A stretch of 27,500 nt of DNA, taken from positions 611,197 to 638,696 of the forward strand of contig CAJNDS010002072.1 of the NCBI GenBank assembly GCA_905221605.1. Reading direction: 5' to 3'. Position 1 is the stretch's first letter; every line of letters starts with the position of its first letter. Below, one piece after another: positions 23,161-27,500 of this stretch. Origin of the DNA: Symbiodinium natans. Taxonomy: Eukaryota; Sar; Dinophyceae; Suessiales; Symbiodiniaceae. A program made the translations under genes and the position numbers. Below the pieces are notes generated by a model. It ran no database searches. It was not told where the DNA came from and saw nothing but the letters and a program-made list of their open reading frames with translations.

Positions 23161-24032
23161 TTATTCTAGAACAACCATACAAGGACCATAAGAGAATACT
23201 ATGTAGTAGTTAGTATCGACCGCTCTAGTAGCCAGGGTTTAGATGATTCGGGCTTAGGGTTCAGCAGCCGGCAAAGTTGAGGCTGTAAATCTGGCAAAGA
23301 CATGAAGAAGCTGGTTTAGGGTTTAGGGTTTAGGGTGGAGGGATGGAAGAAGGTTAAGGTGTAGGGTTTAGCGTGGTTTGAGGTCTTGAAGGTCCACGTG
23401 AGGGTTTATCAGGCTAGAAACCCCCAAGCCCACTTAGGTCTTAGGGAGGTATAGGAAAAACGCGGCAACGTTCTGCAGAATGTTTGCCTTCGCGAAGGAT
23501 GGGGGGTATGGGGGGCCGAGCCCTGAACCGCCTGGGTCGTGATGATGTCGTGTTTCAGGTTTAAGGTTTAGGGGTTTGGGGTTTAGGGTTTAGGCCTACT
23601 TGAGCCGAAAGCTGCGAGGGTTTTCGACACAAAGGCTCAGGAGTTAGGGTTTGCAGCTTGGGGTCACGCGGGCACCTACGAGGGTCATGTAGGGTTCCAA
23701 AGGGATTGGGCCCATAGGACCTTTACCGGGTAGTTGCTCATATAAGAGCCACCTAAACAAGTTAAACAGATTCTTCCTTATAAGGGTAATATAGGGATTT
23801 TTATATCTTATGTTTTTTTGGGGGGTTCTTAAGCAAATAGTAGTTACTTTGGTCCATGTCAACCCAATGATGCCGGGGACGAAGCGGATCCCAACAGCAC
23901 CCTTAACTAAGAAGTTGTTCGACCCCATAAAGGCCCCTTCTTATGAGCTATGGCGCAGTCCGTACCTTTCTAGGGATCCTTCTTCTGACCCTAAACCCTA
24001 CACCCTAAACCCTAAACCCCAAACTCCTTAGT

Positions 24033-24118
24033 TCAGGGTTGCTCGGGCCCCTGAAAGGCCAACACGAGCACAGGGTGCTTTTCTTTACGGCTGCGCGCAG
24101 CCCGGCACCGCAAACCGA
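24033..24118 (-). CDS. Last exon of an unrecognised gene
   Basis: The frame LGLRCRAARSRKEKHPVL then VLAFQGPEQP ends in TGA, after a GGGAG acceptor. It is basic and coding-like. It may continue from the exon at 24.3 kb. The family is unknown. Confidence 0.35.
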
Positions 24119-24202
24119 GGCTCCCCCCGAAACCCCAAACTTATGGGTTTTAGGGTTCAGGGTTTGGGGTTTAGGGCTAGGGTTTAGGGTTTAGGGTTTA
24201 GG

Positions 24203-24258
24203 GGGTTTAGGGTGGTTTAGCGTGGTTTAGGGTGGTTTAGGGTGGTTTAGGGTTTAGG
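24203..24258. repeat. GTGGTTTAGG minisatellite
   Basis: Four to five copies of a 10-bp unit derived from the heptamer by a GTG insertion (one has GTTTAGCGTG), next to normal TTTAGGG units. Confidence 0.85.
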
Positions 24259-24262
24259 GTTT

Positions 24263-24352
24263 CCACATCCGCAAATTCTCCAAGACTGTGGTCCCGTTTG
24301 GGCGAGCCGGAAAACTGAACGGCCATGCTGGCAACAGTGCCCGAAAAAGCAT
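24263..24352 (-). CDS. Probable exon, unrecognised
   Basis: The minus frame reads DAFSGTVASMAVQFSGS then PKRDHSLGEFADV with balanced amino-acid use and codons unlike the surrounding repeats. It probably belongs to the same gene as the exon at 24.03-24.12 kb. No domain is recognised. Confidence 0.4.
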
Positions 24353-24649
24353 CACAATTTAGGGCTTCTCCAGATCCAAAAACCTACCTTCAGAAGTGAA
24401 TCCTGTAGGCAATAGCTGTAAATCCCAAGCCAAGAGCACGAGTCTTGCATAACCTCCAAATACAGCAAGGCTTTGCTGGGGAGGGCTTGCGCTGATTTGG
24501 GGTGTCGGGTTTGGGGCTTAGTGTCTTTAGTAGCGCTTGAGGGTGTGTAAAGGCCAAGGAAACCCGAAACTTGAGAACAACAGCCCTAAGCCCCTAAACC
24601 CCGAAACCAAGAAGTAGTAAGTAGGGGCGATCTCGTAGGGTGGAGAACT

Positions 24650-24827
24650 TTGGGTTTAGTCGCAATCCACCTCTGGAAATCTGAACCCTCTTAACCATTT
24701 CGGAGGTCTCAAACCCTCCGTTAAAGAGGCAAGAGCTTAAGGCTTTGAAATCCTTCTGACTTGTGTTCGCCTGAGGCGCACAAACTGACACCCTGCGACC
24801 TATTGTCCCTTGTATCCCCCCCAACAA
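24650..24827 (-). CDS. Possible exon, unrecognised
   Basis: The minus frame contains APQANTSQKDFKALSSCLF and GGFETSEMVKRVQIS. Composition is plausible for protein; no motif. It could be an upstream exon of the 24.0-24.35 kb gene. Confidence 0.3.
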
Positions 24828-25343
24828 AAAGGTGGTTTAGGGTTTAGGGGTTGTAGAAATAAAGATCCTTAGCCTAGCCTTTTCCTGGCCGCCTCCTGGG
24901 GACGAGCAGAAGCTGCAAAAGAGACCTTGGCGAGAGAAAGGAAAGGGCCCAGGCGAGTCGTGAACAGCGTAGAAATGTTGAGATTCCGAGGTTTAAGCCT
25001 TTAAATGCTACACCTTAAAACCCAAAGCTCACATCAGGGTTTCAAGGTTTCACAGCCTAGGGGCAAGTCTATATATAAGCTTCCTGAAACTCTGAACCGG
25101 CCGGCCTACGACGAGTTGACTGGGGAGGGTTTGGCCCAGGGTCCTTGCGTGCAGGGTTTAGGAGTTTAGGGTCTTACTAGACAGTCCTACTTACGAAGTT
25201 TTGTGATCACGAGCGAGTATCGCCCACTTCGGGACGTATAGACGTATACCCTATAAGCCAACCGGGGCACCTCCGTGTAGGTCGAAGCCCAAAACAACAC
25301 CCCAAGACTGCGCAACCCCTAAACCCTAAAGCCAAACTTCTAG

Positions 25344-25448
25344 GGGCTGATATTGGAACCTAAACCCTTCCCAAAAAAGGGAATTCCTAAACCCTACACC
25401 CAACATTCAAGGGCTGATAAGGGAACCTAAATCCCCCAAAAAAAGGGA
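25344..25448. repeat. Diverged tandem duplication
   Basis: GGGCTGATATTGGAACCTAA and GGGCTGATAAGGGAACCTAA, each followed by CCCAAAAAAGGGA-like sequence, lie about 64 bp apart. A GGGCACCAC motif follows, as in the intron 2 element family. Confidence 0.65.
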
Positions 25449-26256
25449 GTAAGGGCACCACGGGGGCATCCCAGACTCAACACGGACCTACAGGGATTCA
25501 ACTCTAAGACGAGGACATCGGTTTAGGGTTTAGGGTTTAGGGTTTAGAGTTTAGGGTTTAGGCACTTGGAAAATGAATGCCAGAAGCCCAGGAATCTTGA
25601 AGCATAGACCCCATAATCTGAAGCCCTAGAGTCCCAAACCTTCCAGGCGGGGCTTTGCAATCACCCCTCAAGCCCAGACCTAAACCAGCAACACTGAAGC
25701 CTCTCAATCCTTGGCCCTATAACCCTAACCCCCAACAGCCCAAAATCCGAAACCGTAAGCCCACACCCCTAAACTCTAAAATGTCGCGAGTCCGAAATTG
25801 TCAACTCTACTTTTTGCCCGCACTGCAAGACGCCAGGGCGAAAAGTTGAGCCCGTCTCCCAGGAACCCATGGGTTGCGGGTAACCATACAATATAGGGCT
25901 TAGGGAATTGTGGGTTGAGAGTTGAGGGTTTAGGGTTCCCGAGGGTCACAGACGCAGGGTGAGAAGCGCATCAGAATGCACGTGGCACAAGGGTACTCGA
26001 ATTCGACGTTCGGGCTCTGGGTAAGGATTAGGGGCACCCCCCTGGTTATCAGTAGAGGTATCAGGACCCCAAATTGGGCTATGAGGCTCCTAACTTAGGT
26101 GAGAAGTCCCTTCGCTTCTATAGGGGCCTTCCTTGTAGGCAATTCTACAGCTACCTCGCCAGGCACGAACGTGGCTCAATGCTCAGGCCGCCATGCCTCG
26201 GCCAGGTGTGAGGAAGCGCGAGTGCTATAAGCCCTACAAGCAATATAACATAACCC

Positions 26257-26339
26257 TAAGGGTCCATGTACCCTAGATAAAGCACATGCCATATAGGGAC
26301 TTTAGGGCCCAGGTATATAATCAGGTGCATGGACCATTA
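26257..26339. mobile_element. MITE-like element family 4, short copy
   Basis: TAAGGGTCCATGTACC at left and CAGGTGCATGGACCATTA at right; the interior is shortened but retains TATAGGGACTTTAGGGCCC. Confidence 0.75.
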
Positions 26340-26707
26340 GTAACCCACACTGCATTGGGTTCAGCGCCTGCACAGCTTGCAGGGTTCCCCTACACCCTAA
26401 ACCCTAGACTCTGAACGTTCAGTTTTTGGAGAGCGCAGTAACACATGGAGGGGTCCCCCTAGCTCTAAGTGTAGGTGGAACGATAAAGGGTTGCAAGCAT
26501 GATTCACTGAGCTGTCCATGAACTATACCAGGATCAGGGTTTAGAAGAACGGCGCTTTATCGGAAGACTGCAGGCACGTGGAGGAAATGCGGGGGTTGGT
26601 TTAGGCTTCAGGCTCAGGGCTTTGGCCGATGTTTTGAGATTGACTAGGTTCCTGGTTTAGGGTTAGGGTTTATATAAGTTTAGGATTTAGGGTTTAGGGT
26701 TTAGGGT

Positions 26708-26896
26708 TTAAGGTGATGCTGCCATGCTGCCCATTGATGTCTCTCCGGACAGCACATCGCGCGACGAGAGAAGCGAAAGCAGCCGCTCGATTCGAGCCTC
26801 CTGCGGTTCTCCGGTTGAGTCAGAATACCCATATCTCATGTTCTCTTCGGGCTTCAAGCCCCTTACCCACAACCTCTTCAGGAGCCCCATGACATA
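26708..26896 (-). CDS. Probable last exon of an unrecognised gene
   Basis: After CCTAAAG the frame reads YVMGLLKRLWVRGLKPEEN, continues through EARIERLLSLLSSRDVLS and ends SMAASP-stop. It has a basic, helical start and a leucine-rich segment. The opposite strand is also open here but is Ser/Pro-rich and less protein-like. Function unknown. Confidence 0.5.
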   Translation of the reverse strand, partial: YVMGLLKRLWVRGLKPEENMRYGYSDSTGEPQEARIERLLSLLSSRDVLSGETSMGSMAASP

Positions 26897-26958
26897 CTTT
26901 AGGGTTTGGGGCACTGGGATCCTTCGGGGAATCCCGATCCCGCCACCTCAGGTCATAC

Positions 26959-27008
26959 CCTGCGCACGGGAGTATGGAGGAGCTGGCCTTTTGCATCTCG
27001 CTCGACAC
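26959..27008 (-). CDS. Possible exon upstream of the 26.7 kb exon
   Basis: The minus frame reads VSSEMQKASSSILPCAG and ends at a good donor, GTATGA. A degenerate telomeric motif lies between it and the next exon. Confidence 0.35.
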
Positions 27009-27139
27009 TGAAAAGCCTTATCCACCCCTCCTCAAACAAAAACAAAGGCGCCCCTCATCTCCAAAGCCCTCAAACACAAACACCCTGAACGCTGCAGTTC
27101 GCTGATGCTTCGGAGGATTCTCAGTTCACCTTTTCGGGA

Positions 27140-27274
27140 AGCAAAGGCCCCCCCCCCCCGTGTATGTCTGCCCTCCTGCGCGCGCTTGATCTGTGCAAGG
27201 TGGTTCTTGCGGGCCTCTGAAATCAATTCAGGCTTGTACCATTCCAGTCGACAGGAGCTTGGGTGGAAATCCAT
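27140..27274 (-). CDS. Possible first or internal exon, unrecognised
   Basis: An ATG at 27274 opens MDFHPSSCRLEWYKPEL then ISEARKNHLAQIKRAQEG, a charged, helix-forming sequence. A poly-C run (27150-27160) follows within the frame, and coding probably ends near it. No family recognised. Confidence 0.4.
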
Positions 27275-27500
27275 GAGAGAGGGAGTTCAGAACGGACCAG
27301 TGTCTTCGGGTTAAGGGTTTTTAGGGTTTAGGGGTTAGCTTGCCCTTCAAGTGCTCCATCTTCGGTTTTGGGTAAAGGTCCCCTCTACAAGGCACCAGAC
27401 GCGTGGTAAATCTATGGGCATTCGGGCGTAGCCCCGAATTCGTGGACCATGTAAATTGTGGGTGCCAGTAGGGGCCCAACCTTTGGGGGGCCGGGGGGGG

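Larger units (their letters stand above)
22640..24030. other. Mixed repeat and unique sequence, no confident gene
   Basis: A GC-rich patch at 22.66-22.73 kb is open on the plus strand (RAPNRDVSPPPAPTVDD, then a stop) and on the minus strand. Then come the family 2 element, the poly-G run and unique sequence with ORFs on both strands that I cannot tell from chance. Confidence 0.4.
24960..26700. other. Degenerate telomeric sequence, no confident gene
   Basis: Short tracts at 25.52-25.56 and 26.65-26.71 kb, one family 4 element, and sequence shared with 12.75 kb. Frames are short and biased toward Pro and Lys from CCCTAAA-like units. Confidence 0.4.

Noticed and set aside
23644-24031. Overlapping ORFs of 94 and 73 codons on opposite strands
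   Set aside because: Neither shows recognisable or balanced protein features, and both run into telomeric sequence.
25655-25849. 64-codon Pro/Lys-rich ORF
   Set aside because: Composition (PKPATLKPLNPWP-like) is what degenerate CCCTAAA sequence yields in one frame.
1-27500. Land-plant origin, since plants also have TTTAGGG telomeres
   Set aside because: Tiny exons with GC and possible GA donors, direct repeats at splice junctions, the density of interstitial tracts and the bacterial-type gene fit a dinoflagellate better, though this is not proven.

Overview
The window looks like nuclear DNA from a eukaryotic microbe, most likely a dinoflagellate alveolate. It is saturated with short interstitial tracts of the TTTAGGG/CCCTAAA telomere heptamer in both orientations. 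Its genes are broken into tiny exons (about 40-85 nt) by introns. Exons that I can join by protein homology use GT, GC and possibly GA donors and mostly AG|G acceptors, with short direct repeats at several splice junctions. That combination is known from dinoflagellates such as Symbiodinium and Polarella. The organism call is inference; another alveolate or alga with TTTAGGG telomeres cannot be excluded.

Nearly all coding evidence I can interpret lies on the minus strand, as expected for unidirectional dinoflagellate gene arrays. From right to left: (i) 26.7-27.3 kb holds exons of an unrecognised gene; (ii) 24.0-24.8 kb holds probable last exons of another unrecognised gene; (iii) 21.2 kb holds the last exon of a third gene; (iv) 10.4-19.3 kb holds a protein kinase of tyrosine-kinase-like type. 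It is cut into at least eight recognisable micro-exons that carry, in order, the alpha-C helix, the IVRLFG strand, the hinge, helix E, the HGDLKSSN catalytic loop, DFG and APE. None of these exons stands out as a long ORF. (v) 7.56-9.46 kb holds an MmgE/PrpD-family gene, bacterial in sequence, with a probable mitochondrial leader. Its first exon is 1.4 kb and intron-free, and two short 3' exons complete the family C-terminus. (vi) 0-7.4 kb holds scattered short coding-like islands, mostly minus strand, that I cannot name.

The rest is repeat. Telomeric tracts often flank exon islands in a fixed arrangement, CCCTAAA on the left and TTTAGGG on the right, so many introns begin with TTTAGGG and end with CCCTAAA in the sense direction and could fold on themselves. 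Several families of about 75-150 bp inverted-repeat elements (MITE-like) are present. One has a perfect 8-bp target duplication, one is present in at least eight copies, and one shares termini with an intron of the MmgE gene, which makes that intron a candidate introner. Telomeric tracts also sit inside some of these elements. I saw no convincing rRNA, tRNA, CRISPR array or prokaryotic operon.
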